Shown here piece after piece: positions 32,614 through 42,456 of a stretch of DNA of 64,000 bases. Numbering within the stretch: the stretch's first letter is position 1; every line of letters starts with the position of its first letter. The position numbers were made by a program, and so were the translations under genes. Below the pieces are notes generated by a model. It did not search any database. It was not told the DNA's origin and was given only the letters and a program-made list of their open reading frames with translations. Source of the stretch: Agarophyton chilense (Eukaryota; Rhodophyta; Florideophyceae; Gracilariales; Gracilariaceae). Location: positions 248,001-312,000 of the forward strand of contig JARGXX010000013.1 of the NCBI GenBank assembly GCA_030374765.1. The letters are read 5' to 3'.

Positions 32614-33278
32614 GCTGGAAAGTGAGCACCCATGTAAGATGAAGGATTTTTCGTACTGCCAAGGGCTCGTTGAAATGCGCCAGACCAATGCATTCCGCAC
32701 ACACTCTTCGAGCTCTGTAGGCCCCTATGCAGCCCATGACACCGGTCGTGGGGCTCTAAATGTTGGTCGTCTTGACTTCGGCAGTTGCGAGTAGCAAGGG
32801 GGATTCTCTTCTTGTTTTCTTTATTTGATCTTGTTTCACATTGACGAACACCAAAAGATTGTTGCTCTGTGGGACAGGTCAGTATGAAATTTGACTGAAA
32901 CTGTTCAGTGGATTTTGCGACGTAGCTTCGGTACGACAGCTAGTTACTGGACGCACACCGCTTTGCAAGACAGTATAATTCTAAAGAAAAAAGCGCTTTG
33001 CATTTTCGTGGCTTTCGTTGTGCTTATCTACCTGTTATGCTCTTAAACCCAAGCTAAATCAGCGCCTGAGATGTTCCCTGACGGGGAAGAGCCACATCCT
33101 GCACTAAAACGACCAATACTACTCGGCGCCAAGGGGTCCTGGAAAACACGCCAATCTTGCGCAGACCATGTTGTGTGGATTTTAGTTGCCATCCGTAACA
33201 GTTCATGTTCATGTGACCTAACCTTTTCTCTCTGCCTATGCCATCGTCCATGAAAAACAACAGTTTTGCGATAGGGGC
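32614..33278. other. Convergent intergenic region
   Basis: 665 bp between the REX4 and PPOX stops. Small frames on both strands (about 60-80 codons) have no domain. Nothing else is seen. Confidence 0.45.
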
Positions 33279-34718
33279 TCATTTGGCCATCGTCACCTGG
33301 AGATACTCAATTACACGCTCGGCGGACTTTAATCCAGACAGCAATGCGTCTGGTAATCCTACTCCATCTCGATAATTTCCACCCAATACGAGACCAGGTG
33401 CTCGTCTCTCCACTTGGGCCATTGTGTCAAGCGCAGAATCATATCCAGGATGGTACTGTGGGATGCCCTTCGGCCAGTTCTTGACTTCGGAGTAAAACGG
33501 CTTTCCCGTCACTCCAAGCACATGTTGCACTTCATTCGTTGCCGTCTCCACTATTTCATTGGATGACAACGAAACAATTTCCGGAGTTCTACTTCCACCA
33601 AGGTACACAGTAAGGTATACTTTGTTCCGGTCTTCTGCACGCGAAGGGTAGTTGGATGATGTGAAATTGATGCCTAACACTTTCATTTTTTCCTTGGTAG
33701 GCAGTAGCACCCCAAACCCGTCTAGACGTGAGCTTATTTGGCTCCTATCGAATCCAAGAACAGTAACAGACACCGGGGCGTAATTAACACGTTTTGCAAG
33801 CTTGTTGAAACCTTTGCGAATGGCGTCAACATTAGATTCAACTGTGTCTAGAGCATGAATCGGAATAGTCGAAATAACTGCATCATACTTTCCTCGTCCA
33901 TTAATACGCCAAGCTCCATGCGAGTCTCGATTTATGCTATGCACTTTGACGTTTTTGTACAGCTTCCCTCCTCTGTTCGATTCTTGAATGCTCTCCACTA
34001 GCCGTGTCGTAAGAACCTGCAAACCACTGTCATAACTGAAACTCTCAAGCAACTGTTTACGAGAGTAGTTTTGAAAACGCGGATCCATTTCCGTCTTCAC
34101 ACCACCACGCAGAAAGCCTCCGATGACCGAACCCTTCTTTCTTTCTACCTCCCATACTTTGTTCAAAGCGTGCTTCATTGATAAACCAGCAGGTTTTGAA
34201 GAGTAGATTCCAGCCAAAGCTGGGTCTACGACGTAATCCACAAATTCCGTTCCAAATCGTCTGCGAAAGAAGTCGGCAACGCTTTCGCGATCTGCATTGC
34301 TCTCTTGGGTCTTTGGAATAAAAGGTTCGAGCAGAATTCTAAGCTTTGCCTTCCAAGAAAGAATTGGTGTGGTGCAAAACTGTATTGGGGACCTCGGCAT
34401 GGGGATCATCTGTCCATTTCTAAAGATGAAGAAGTTCTTCGCGGCGGCATCACGCTTCAGTACACGAGGGGAGAGGTTTAGCTTTTCGTATACGAGGTCT
34501 GCTACTTGCTGGTGTTTGGCATTCATAGAATTAGGGCCCATTTCGTAGATAAAACCGCCGCCCTTGACGGAGGTGACTGCGCCTCCAAATCGTGGCGATT
34601 CCTCGTAGAGATCAACTTCAATTGGAGTGTCATCGCTTGCAAGACGATAAGTGGCAGACAAGCCAGCTGGACCTCCGCCAAGAACAGCAACACGACGAGG
34701 TTTACGTCTATTTCTCAT
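33279..34718 (-). CDS. PPOX: Protoporphyrinogen oxidase
   Basis: The enzyme oxidises protoporphyrinogen IX to protoporphyrin IX, the last step shared by heme and chlorophyll synthesis, using FAD and O2. The 479-residue protein has the N-terminal FAD-binding motif (AVLGGGPAGLSATYRL, then VDLYEESPRFGGAV). It has a GFIYEMGPNSM substrate-site block, the VVDPALAGIYSSKPAGLSM region, and the C-terminal FAD motif PGLVLGGNYRDGVGLPDALL. I use the ATG at 34718; the codon at 34730 is GTG and two stops lie just upstream. There is therefore almost no N-terminal extension before the FAD motif (about 10 basic residues). Targeting must be internal or cryptic, as in the human enzyme. Confidence 0.95.
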   Translation of the reverse strand: MRNRRKPRRVAVLGGGPAGLSATYRLASDDTPIEVDLYEESPRFGGAVTSVKGGGFIYEMGPNSMNAKHQQVADLVYEKLNLSPRVLKRDAAAKNFFIFRNGQMIPMPRSPIQFCTTPILSWKAKLRILLEPFIPKTQESNADRESVADFFRRRFGTEFVDYVVDPALAGIYSSKPAGLSMKHALNKVWEVERKKGSVIGGFLRGGVKTEMDPRFQNYSRKQLLESFSYDSGLQVLTTRLVESIQESNRGGKLYKNVKVHSINRDSHGAWRINGRGKYDAVISTIPIHALDTVESNVDAIRKGFNKLAKRVNYAPVSVTVLGFDRSQISSRLDGFGVLLPTKEKMKVLGINFTSSNYPSRAEDRNKVYLTVYLGGSRTPEIVSLSSNEIVETATNEVQHVLGVTGKPFYSEVKNWPKGIPQYHPGYDSALDTMAQVERRAPGLVLGGNYRDGVGLPDALLSGLKSAERVIEYLQVTMAK

Positions 34719-35405
34719 ATTGGACGCCACTCAAGTCTCTCACCCAGATCCGCATACGAAGGCTGGTTTCCCAGTCGTACAACGGCGGAGAGCATAGATA
34801 GAGTTTGTGCCACTGTGGGAGGGTGGGCGAACTGCCCAATTGGCGGAATTTTTTGACTCGCAAACGTCTAGGTCATCGCCAACGATAAAGCGTTCGATTT
34901 CCTTTCTGAGTTCAGATGCTCTCCAAGTGTAAGGAATGCGTGTGCTCAAAGATTTTCCCACATTTAGTCAAAAATTAAAAAACTTGCAAGACACAATACG
35001 AACACAAACTCGTGCCAAATCAAATGAGCACAGCGTTTGGATCAGCACACATCGACGCCGCTATTAAGCCCTCTACGTTGCATCTTACCATTCCTATTGG
35101 TCGCATACGTGAAGCTACTCTTAACATGAGTGAGAGACACCGCCTATTATTGGCGATGTGTAAACCCATGACGCTTGGCAGAACGGCTCGTCGTCTCAAT
35201 CCAGTCACGTTCAGCCTCGCTCTTAACGTCGCCCTTCTCCAGGTGAGCGCTTATTCATAGCCTCGGGTCCCACCGAATCCGTCCCGTCTCCGAATAAATT
35301 ACGGACTGTCACGATTTAACAAATCAACAGCACAATTGTCAGATAAGGGCGGTAACAAGCCGTATTACCGAGTCCTCAGCACTCTTGTCCCTAGTCTCCA
35401 TCAAA
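34719..35405. promoter_or_regulatory. Shared upstream region of PPOX and NOM1
   Basis: 687 bp between divergent ATGs. An in-frame minus-strand extension (34740-34961) is separated from PPOX by two stops and starts with GTG, so I do not treat it as coding. No other feature is clear. Confidence 0.4.
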
Positions 35406-38156
35406 ATGCCCGCCCGCAGGCCGAAAAAGCGCACTCGCGACACCCATGATCCTCAAACATCACTCCCAACAAGTTTGCTTGACGAAATTACAACTCAAGA
35501 CAACAAGCGCGTTCCAAAAGTGACGGGTGAACATCATTTGTCACGGAGAGAGGAAAGAAAAAGAAAGCGCCGGGAGAAAAAGGAATCTTCCACACATGCC
35601 AGAGCGAAATGGAAAGAAAGCCGCAAGGCACACACGTGGAACCAACAATCGAAGACCCCCGGACAACCTGGAAGACCCGGCAAGGAGCGGAAGCGTTCGC
35701 TCTCCAACGTCACTGAATCGTCCTCAGTTAAAAAATTACGCTCCAAGTCTGCCGTCTCCCCTAGCACACCGAGCGAAAGCCATATAATCGATGAAGCTGA
35801 CCAGGAGCAGCCAGAGAATCGCGAAAACGACCCTTCATTAGAAAAAGAGTTGTCTTCTCCAAATAGTACACCTAATTCTGATCACAGCCACAAGAAGACA
35901 AAGACCAACGTTCAGCCATCAACCGCTGTGGAAAACCTACAGGAAGTGAAGAGCATTGCAGTAGATGATCCCGACAAGCGTGAAATTCGCCGATTGGAGA
36001 AACTTCTTGGAATTGATCGTCTACGAAAGCGAAAGAACACTCGTGGCGATAACTTTGAATACTCCGGAGTCTTTGAAGACGGCGAAGATGATCTAGTAGG
36101 CATTATTGAAGTATGTGACCGGACTCTCGAACGTCGAAATCCAATCTTAGCAAATGAAACACAACATGATGAATCTGAGTACTTGAGCAACGAAAAGGGT
36201 GATGAGGCACCTTCAGAACTGGAGGACTTTGTCTCACGGAAAGATCGACGAACCGCTAGCACTAAAACGGTAGATAGCTCTGTTCCAGACGTTCCTGTCG
36301 ATGAAGCCCCAGTCGCGTTGTTTGAAAGTGAGAGTGGGAGTGAGAGCGAAGAGAACCAGTCCAGCTACAGCTCTAGTGGCACGAATCAAAAGAATGGGCC
36401 GAATGGTGGTGTGGAAGCCCACCAGCAAGCTGGATCGGACAATGATAGCCAACATGAGAGTCAGCATGGAGCCAACATAGAATATGGCGGTGAGGTGAAC
36501 GTGAAAAATGGTCGTATTAGTCGAGATTCCAGAGAACGAAAACAAGCGACGAAGCTCGTAAAGTACGTGCCCCCCAGCGCGAGAAAACGAAACGGAGCAG
36601 CTTCAGAGGGTGTCAAGAGGCGAGTGAGAGGTCTTCTTAATCGGGTGGCTGATGCCAACGCGAGCGGTGTTGCACATGACATAGCCCAGATATTCAGGAA
36701 CAAAGAACATAACCTTTCCAAACAGGATCTGGCAAGTTTATATGCCAACGCTGCACTAGATTCCGTCAGAGATGGCTCTGGAATTGGCTACGTCAATCCA
36801 TATTTGCACTCGCATGCAGCAATAGCTTCGCATTTGGGGAAACAAGTGGACGGGATTGTACTCGCTAAATTTCTTGTTTCCGCCATCCGAAGAATAGTTG
36901 TGGCCTTAGAAAAAAGTCGTGATGAGACGGGCACACAAATTCTCGTGGAACAAGAAGGTTCTGGTGATGAGGTATTCGGATACGTAGCAGTTGTATGTTC
37001 TCTTTACGAACGTAAAGCTCTTTCCTCAAGAGTGGTCTACGATTTAGTCCGGGTAATATCTGATCCCTTGACTCAAACACGCGTTGAGATCCTTTTGTTA
37101 CTACTTCGAAGAATTGGAGCGCTTTTACGAAAGGATGACCCTACCAGTCTCAAAGATATGATCGATTTCATTCAAAGTAGAGCATCCGAGAATGAGGCTG
37201 GAGTATCCACTACGAAGTTTGAAATTATGCTAGACTTAATCGCGGATATCAAAAACGACAAGATCAAGAAATCTTCTACCAAAGACCGTGACGCAAAATT
37301 TGCCTGGGCAACCGCCCCAGATACGCCATTTTCCGCGTCTATTGCAGAGCTCCTTGATGACGAATTCACATCGTTAAAGTGGTGGATTCAATCAAATGAA
37401 CTTTCGGTGGCAGAGAGGAATGGCCTACTGTCAGCAACCGACAATGAGGCGGAAGAAAAGGACCAGATCATCGGACACGAAGACGAAAGCCGAGATCTGA
37501 CTACGTTAGCGCACTCTCTCCGGTTAAACACAGAATATCGGAAGGCTTTATTTGGCGCAATCATGAGCAGCATGAATGTTTCCGATTCTTACGAAAAGCT
37601 GGAACGGATGGGTGCATTCGAGACCAAGAAAAATCATGACAGAGACACTGCTCTTGTAATTCTTCATTGCTGTGGAGCGGAGAAGATATTTAATCCGTTT
37701 TATGCTTATCTGGCGGAGAAGATGTGTCAACGTTCACGAAGATGTCGCTTTACTTTTGAATTTGCCTTCTGCGACATCTTCAAAATGCTTTCTGGTTCTG
37801 GGAAGGGGATTCCAATGTCGACACGGAAATCGCGGAACTTCTACCAAATGCTTGCGCATTTATGGGCGTCCAAGGCCCTCTCGCTCTGCATACTTCGGCG
37901 ATTTCCAGACCTTCAAGAATGTGGAGAGCATGAAAGAAGTTTCGTGCGAGGCGCGCTAGACACTCTGTTCACAAAGCATGGCGAGATGGCAGATGTTCTT
38001 GTTCCGTTCTCCAAGTTATCTTCAGAAAATTGGAGTGGAGCGAAAGCTTTCCGATTGTCGCTTTCGGTGTTTGTGAGGCATCATCTTTTACAAAGCATCC
38101 CCAAAGACAGGAAAGCTCTTGCTTCCCAAGCATTAGCTTTGTTGGAAGCCGAGTAG
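35406..38156 (+). CDS. NOM1: NOM1/SGD1 nucleolar MIF4G-MA3 protein
   Basis: NOM1 (yeast Sgd1) recruits the DEAD-box helicase eIF4A3/Fal1 to the nucleolus for 18S rRNA maturation. The 916-residue protein has a long charged N-terminus (1-395) with many Lys/Arg and Glu/Asp/Ser runs. A MIF4G domain follows (about 400-625: VRGLLNRVADANASGVAHDI, NPYLHSHAAIASHLGKQVDG), typical for this family. The C-terminal MA3 domain (about 705-820) includes LRLNTEYRKALFGAIMSS and RDTALVILHCCGAEKIFNPF. I chose the ATG at 35406 (MPARRPKKRTRD); an earlier codon in frame is only TTG. No intron is seen in 2.75 kb. Confidence 0.92.
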   Translation: MPARRPKKRTRDTHDPQTSLPTSLLDEITTQDNKRVPKVTGEHHLSRREERKRKRREKKESSTHARAKWKESRKAHTWNQQSKTPGQPGRPGKERKRSLSNVTESSSVKKLRSKSAVSPSTPSESHIIDEADQEQPENRENDPSLEKELSSPNSTPNSDHSHKKTKTNVQPSTAVENLQEVKSIAVDDPDKREIRRLEKLLGIDRLRKRKNTRGDNFEYSGVFEDGEDDLVGIIEVCDRTLERRNPILANETQHDESEYLSNEKGDEAPSELEDFVSRKDRRTASTKTVDSSVPDVPVDEAPVALFESESGSESEENQSSYSSSGTNQKNGPNGGVEAHQQAGSDNDSQHESQHGANIEYGGEVNVKNGRISRDSRERKQATKLVKYVPPSARKRNGAASEGVKRRVRGLLNRVADANASGVAHDIAQIFRNKEHNLSKQDLASLYANAALDSVRDGSGIGYVNPYLHSHAAIASHLGKQVDGIVLAKFLVSAIRRIVVALEKSRDETGTQILVEQEGSGDEVFGYVAVVCSLYERKALSSRVVYDLVRVISDPLTQTRVEILLLLLRRIGALLRKDDPTSLKDMIDFIQSRASENEAGVSTTKFEIMLDLIADIKNDKIKKSSTKDRDAKFAWATAPDTPFSASIAELLDDEFTSLKWWIQSNELSVAERNGLLSATDNEAEEKDQIIGHEDESRDLTTLAHSLRLNTEYRKALFGAIMSSMNVSDSYEKLERMGAFETKKNHDRDTALVILHCCGAEKIFNPFYAYLAEKMCQRSRRCRFTFEFAFCDIFKMLSGSGKGIPMSTRKSRNFYQMLAHLWASKALSLCILRRFPDLQECGEHERSFVRGALDTLFTKHGEMADVLVPFSKLSSENWSGAKAFRLSLSVFVRHHLLQSIPKDRKALASQALALLEAE

Positions 38157-39105
38157 TATCATATATGTACTTAGAGCCAAAAGATTATACCATGTGAATA
38201 CTCCTCAAGCACCTAGCTAGGTCCCAACGCAAGTCTCAACTGCATACAACTTAAACTGATATAGATTAAACGCTTGTGAGAGTCGTCGTTAATGCTGTGA
38301 TGTCCCGTATCCGTTCAAGACTTCGGTTGGGCGTAGATTTGTAAGGAACTTGTGTCTCTACACACTTCGCTAATATGAAAAAATGAAAACGGCATATGTC
38401 CCTTTGGTGTTTTCGACCGCGAAGGAATTTCGTTACGGATGACTATAACCTTCATCTTCTTATGTACTCCCTCATTCACCCTCTCACAATCGTCGGCTAA
38501 GGGTTAACCCTGTCACATCATGAAAAAGGTTTCCCGTGTTCCCATTTACCGCGTTTGACGTTAAAAAAACAATCGAAGACGGTTACTCCACGTCACGCGC
38601 GTATCATTGTCGACATCAGGTGGTAGAATTAGGGCGTGCAATTGCTCCGAGTGTAGGTAGGTAATCTTGGCGATGAAAAACCATGGAAAATCATGTCCGT
38701 GGACTCCTTTAGACTCTACTAGCTAGCTAGCTAGTAGTCCTCCGGGAGGAAAATTCCGCGAAAACGGCGATCGGATCATATTCCGAAAACGTTGTGTCAT
38801 ACTGAATTCGTGCTGCTACGTCAGTGTCTTTCATTGAGGTATTACTTACGTCCGCAACGGTACTGTTGATAACCCATTCTTCAGGTATTGAGTGCTCTCA
38901 CAATCCAATCTTGGGGTCAAAGAGGTCTTATGTATCTCGCAAACATATGTACCCGGGAGGTCCAATAATCCTGACGGGCTACGACTGTACTATCACTGTG
39001 GCTGGCGCAAGAGCGGTCGAATTCAGCACAAAGACGAAGCTTTGACATCTGCATCTAAATCATTGACTCGTTAAGTCAAGAATACTAGTGAGAGTGCCCT
39101 TGAAC
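38157..39105. other. Intergenic region
   Basis: 949 bp upstream of NAT9. It contains a CTAGCTAGCTAGCTAG palindromic run (about 38718-38734) and several AT-rich stretches but no supported gene. Confidence 0.4.
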
Positions 39106-39735
39106 ATGAGAATAAATTCTGATGTTGTGCTGTCCCTGACTCGATCATCCGCGGTTCTCGTCCCCTACAAGGAAATCCATGTGAAACGTTATCACAAATG
39201 GATGCAATCTCCTACCCTACTCGAATTAACAGCATCCGAGCCTTTAACTTTAGAGGAGGAATTCGAAAACATGAAATCATGGCGAGAAGACGAAACAAAG
39301 ATGACCTTTATTATTCTGGACAGATCAATCGGGGAGAATTATATGGTAGGTGACGTAAATTTATACCTACAGGAGGACGCGGAAGACGGACAAAGACATG
39401 CAGAAATTGAAGTAATGATTGCAGAACCCGCAGCACGCAGAAAGGGTTTAGCAAAAACGGCCCTGCAGATGATGATGGCGTTTTCCGTGCAAAACTTGAA
39501 AGTAGATGTTTTCATAGCCAAAGTTCTTGATCACAATGAACCTAGCATTGCCCTTTTCACGAAGAAGCTCAATTTTCAGGAGGAGCGCAAGGTCCCTGCG
39601 TTTGGAGAAATTCACTACCGCCTTGAGGTCAACCGAGAATATGCAACGAAACTAGAGGCACTGCATTGTCAGTTGAAAGAGGAGTCTTTCGCAAATAGTG
39701 TGTACGTTGATCTACCAAAGAATGGTGAAGCTTGA
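39106..39735 (+). CDS. NAT9: N-acetyltransferase 9-like protein
   Basis: NAT9-type proteins are GNAT-fold enzymes; in animals NAT9 has been linked to microtubule stability. The 209-residue protein matches the family strongly from the start: VLVPYKEIHVKRYHKWMQSP, LTASEPLTLEEEFE, SWREDETKMTFIILD. The acetyl-CoA binding block is EVMIAEPAARRKGLAKTALQ, with the RxxGxA core (RKGLAK). The ATG at 39106 fits family length (about 200); an in-frame GTG 18 bp upstream is not needed. It converges on MYG1 with only 16 bp between stops. Confidence 0.93.
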   Translation: MRINSDVVLSLTRSSAVLVPYKEIHVKRYHKWMQSPTLLELTASEPLTLEEEFENMKSWREDETKMTFIILDRSIGENYMVGDVNLYLQEDAEDGQRHAEIEVMIAEPAARRKGLAKTALQMMMAFSVQNLKVDVFIAKVLDHNEPSIALFTKKLNFQEERKVPAFGEIHYRLEVNREYATKLEALHCQLKEESFANSVYVDLPKNGEA

Positions 39736-39751
39736 GCTCTTCTCGACTCGA

Positions 39752-40837
39752 TTACGACAGTTCACATTCCAGGGCTTGTTTCGCCATTTCCATCGCACCA
39801 TCAAAACTCTTGTTCCCTCCAATGAATCCTGAAGCGTGAGCGAAAACGCAATCAACGATACCAGTCAAAGATGACAATTCCTCATCTCTTAAACCGCGCC
39901 ATGGCCCGGGAAGTGGTTTTCTTGATTGGAAAGAGCCTTTTGCTACTGGAACGCATTGAACACGCCACGAAGTACCGGTCATGTCTCTGTAAACAACATA
40001 TAAAATCCTCTCTTTCCCCTCCTGTATATCTTCTTCCTCGATGGAGAACAAATGATCTTTCCAAGGGGCCCATTTTAACAAGACGAGTATTGCCCCGCTC
40101 TTGCGGTGGGTAAATCTTTGTTTCATGGCTTCGGATATTATCGAGCGTGCCGGTAACCAGCTCCTCAGTATCTGCAATATGCAATCGTCCATTTCTTTGC
40201 CAGCGATCTCCATTGCTTTGACAAAATTTGCATCTTGATCCGGACTTTCTTCATACCATTCTGCATTCAGTTTTGCCACACGTGAGCTAAGATCTGTTGA
40301 AGATTCATATTTTGGAGGCTGAGAGGATTCATACATCATGATCCCGTTGTCTACAGCATCGATGGCTTCCATGAAACTATCGTAGAATTTATGATATACT
40401 GCTGTCACATCCTCATCCTTTAGTTCAATGCCATTGACGCTTGCCACGCCGCGAATTACTTCTGTTCCAAAATGTTTGTAAATCAAACCTGCGCTGGATA
40501 GCTTTGTACGCGATCGCTTCCCGCCTGAGGAAAAGGTTGTGCAGAAACCTCTTTGATGATGATCGAATCTTCTCGCCTCCGGGTCATACACAGAACCAAC
40601 GTCAACGACAATCTGTGCTTCCTCGAGTCGTAATGGGTCGCGGGTGCGCATGATGTCAGCCTTGTTGAATAACACGGTATGGTTTTTTAGCATATAGCAG
40701 GCCAGTACTTCATCACAGTGAAAAGTTCCATCATGGGTTGCAATCGTCTTACGTTCCGTGGCAGTCATTGATACGCGCCTGAAAGAATGAGACGTGATGC
40801 GTGGTATGATATGTGGAATGAAGCTCGCAATTCGCAT
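39752..40837 (-). CDS. MYG1: MYG1 family exonuclease (UPF0160)
   Basis: MYG1 is a DHH-like 3'-5' RNA exonuclease of nucleolus and mitochondrion, reported to couple rRNA and mitochondrial RNA processing in animals. The 361-residue protein has the two metal-site motifs THDGTFHCDEVLACYML (about 34-50) and VDVGSVYDPEARRFDHHQRG (about 78-97). Further landmarks are SSAGLIYKHFG, EAIDAVDNGI and the C-terminal HASGFIGGNKSFDGAMEMA. The first 25 residues are basic and hydroxylated without acids (MRIASFIPHIIPRITSHSFR), which suits a mitochondrial presequence. The end overlaps the expected 3' end of NAT9. Confidence 0.94.
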   Translation of the reverse strand: MRIASFIPHIIPRITSHSFRRVSMTATERKTIATHDGTFHCDEVLACYMLKNHTVLFNKADIMRTRDPLRLEEAQIVVDVGSVYDPEARRFDHHQRGFCTTFSSGGKRSRTKLSSAGLIYKHFGTEVIRGVASVNGIELKDEDVTAVYHKFYDSFMEAIDAVDNGIMMYESSQPPKYESSTDLSSRVAKLNAEWYEESPDQDANFVKAMEIAGKEMDDCILQILRSWLPARSIISEAMKQRFTHRKSGAILVLLKWAPWKDHLFSIEEEDIQEGKERILYVVYRDMTGTSWRVQCVPVAKGSFQSRKPLPGPWRGLRDEELSSLTGIVDCVFAHASGFIGGNKSFDGAMEMAKQALECELS

Positions 40838-41494
40838 GTGTCTAGATTTAATTTCTTTACACCAAAGGATCTGGAACCGTCGATAGTTCCCAAGCTCGTC
40901 TAAGACGACTGTGTGAACACTCTAGCCCTCCTCAACAACAGGTGCAAATGTACCGTCGCTAGAACGAATTTACACGGTAACAATGCTACTTCCACGAGAT
41001 GTAAAACGCATCGATTGAGAGGGGTAACTTACCCTGTATCAAGAATCAACCCTTGATCTGTTTGTCATCGGGATTGTCACGGAGCATGCCACCGTGTACA
41101 TAGAATCTTGATCGCAATTTTTCCAATGTTTGCGTGACACCTGAACACGCTTCACGATTTGCCATGGTCATATTCATTGTCATACATCTTCTGTTGTTGT
41201 TGCCGTGTCCGACGACACGACTCAATAATCGCGTCTTGAAGATGACCGCTTCGTCGGCGTGAATGAGGCACGGGAAGAGACTCTCACGGAATTTGGACTT
41301 GGAGGAGCATGAGCCATCGAGAGAATTGAGTGAACAGAAGAAATAAAGTCTGAAACCTTTGTGTCAATTCCTCTTATCTGAGAACCGTAGAAACCCATTG
41401 GTTCGTATAATTAAGTGGCCGGAAGAACAGAACGCGGCAAACTTCCTTGTTCAGCTCACACGACAAATTCTCGGGGGGGACTGAGAATTTTGTG
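40838..41494. promoter_or_regulatory. Shared upstream region of MYG1 and FAD synthase
   Basis: 657 bp between divergent starts. I see no gene and no strong core-promoter motif. Confidence 0.4.
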
Positions 41495-42298
41495 ATGGGC
41501 AGTAAATATCGCAAGAAGACAAACGAATACTACACACCACTCCGTGACTCTAAGAAGATGGGGGCCTATGAAGTGAAGTGCCCGACATTCGTGGACAAAG
41601 AGTGTCTCCGCCTCTACAAAAGTATCGTGGAGCAAGCATCAACTCATGCATACATTCGAAAGGCGCTCGAAACTCTTGACTCCGCATTTCGCTTGTACAG
41701 TCCAGAGAACGTGGCCGTTGCGTTCAATGGTGGGAAGGATGCAACAGTCGTTATGCATCTTGCAAGAGCCGCCCTGGCAAATTGGTGCAATGAAAACGCG
41801 ACTTCAGCCGAATTGCACTGCCTGTATATGTGCGGTGCCGAAGGAGAGCAGTTTTCCGAAGTGAATTCTTTTGTGCGTGAACAGGTTTCTGCTTACCAAC
41901 TATCGGCAGTAGAGGTGCATCTTGGAATCAAGGAAGGTATATGTAAGTTCACCAAAGAAAGAGATAACATGTGTGCGTTTATTCTTGGCACAAGACGTTC
42001 TGATCCACATGGTGCTACCATGGAACACTTCGAACCTAGTAGCAAGGGATGGCCACCTTTCATGAGAGTGAACCCAGTCCTCACGTGGCACTATCATGAT
42101 GTGTGGGAGTTCTTGAGACATTTTCGGCTGCCATACTGTTGTTTGTATGACAGAGGTTATACGAGTCTTGGTTCAGTAGCGACTACGGGACCCAATCCAG
42201 CACTGAAAAATGATGAAAATGAGAGAGGGTATGAGCCTGCTTGGATGTTGGAAGATGAATCTTTGGAAAGAGCCGGTCGAGTTTCGAAATCGCAGTGA
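41495..42298 (+). CDS. FLAD1: FAD synthase (FMN adenylyltransferase), PAPS-reductase type
   Basis: The enzyme transfers AMP from ATP to FMN to make FAD. The 267-residue protein has the PP-loop-like ATP motif AFNGGKDATVVMHL (about 75-88), CLYMCGAEGEQF, LGTRRSDPHGATMEHFEPSS (the RRxDP substrate motif), FMRVNPVLTWHYHDVWEFLR and YCCLYDRGYTSLGSVATTGP. All of these are conserved between yeast Fad1 and the C-terminal domain of human FLAD1. There is no N-terminal molybdopterin-binding domain, so it is the short, yeast-like form. The ATG at 41495 is the first in frame. It converges on FANCL with 158 bp between. Confidence 0.94.
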   Translation: MGSKYRKKTNEYYTPLRDSKKMGAYEVKCPTFVDKECLRLYKSIVEQASTHAYIRKALETLDSAFRLYSPENVAVAFNGGKDATVVMHLARAALANWCNENATSAELHCLYMCGAEGEQFSEVNSFVREQVSAYQLSAVEVHLGIKEGICKFTKERDNMCAFILGTRRSDPHGATMEHFEPSSKGWPPFMRVNPVLTWHYHDVWEFLRHFRLPYCCLYDRGYTSLGSVATTGPNPALKNDENERGYEPAWMLEDESLERAGRVSKSQ

Positions 42299-42456
42299 GT
42301 GGAGAAGAACGAACCCCCTTCCGGAGGCTTTTACAAAACCTATGCACTTGGTTCCTGCTCATTTCTATTCTGTGCATTCTGGCGCTTCAGTTCTCCGACG
42401 CGGATTAGAAGCGTCTGCTTGTGCCATATAGAGAAGCAATGATCTCCTGAATAGGC

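Noticed and set aside
34740-34961. In-frame upstream extension of PPOX as a transit peptide
   Set aside because: Starts with GTG, is separated by two stops, and the gap is too short for an intron.
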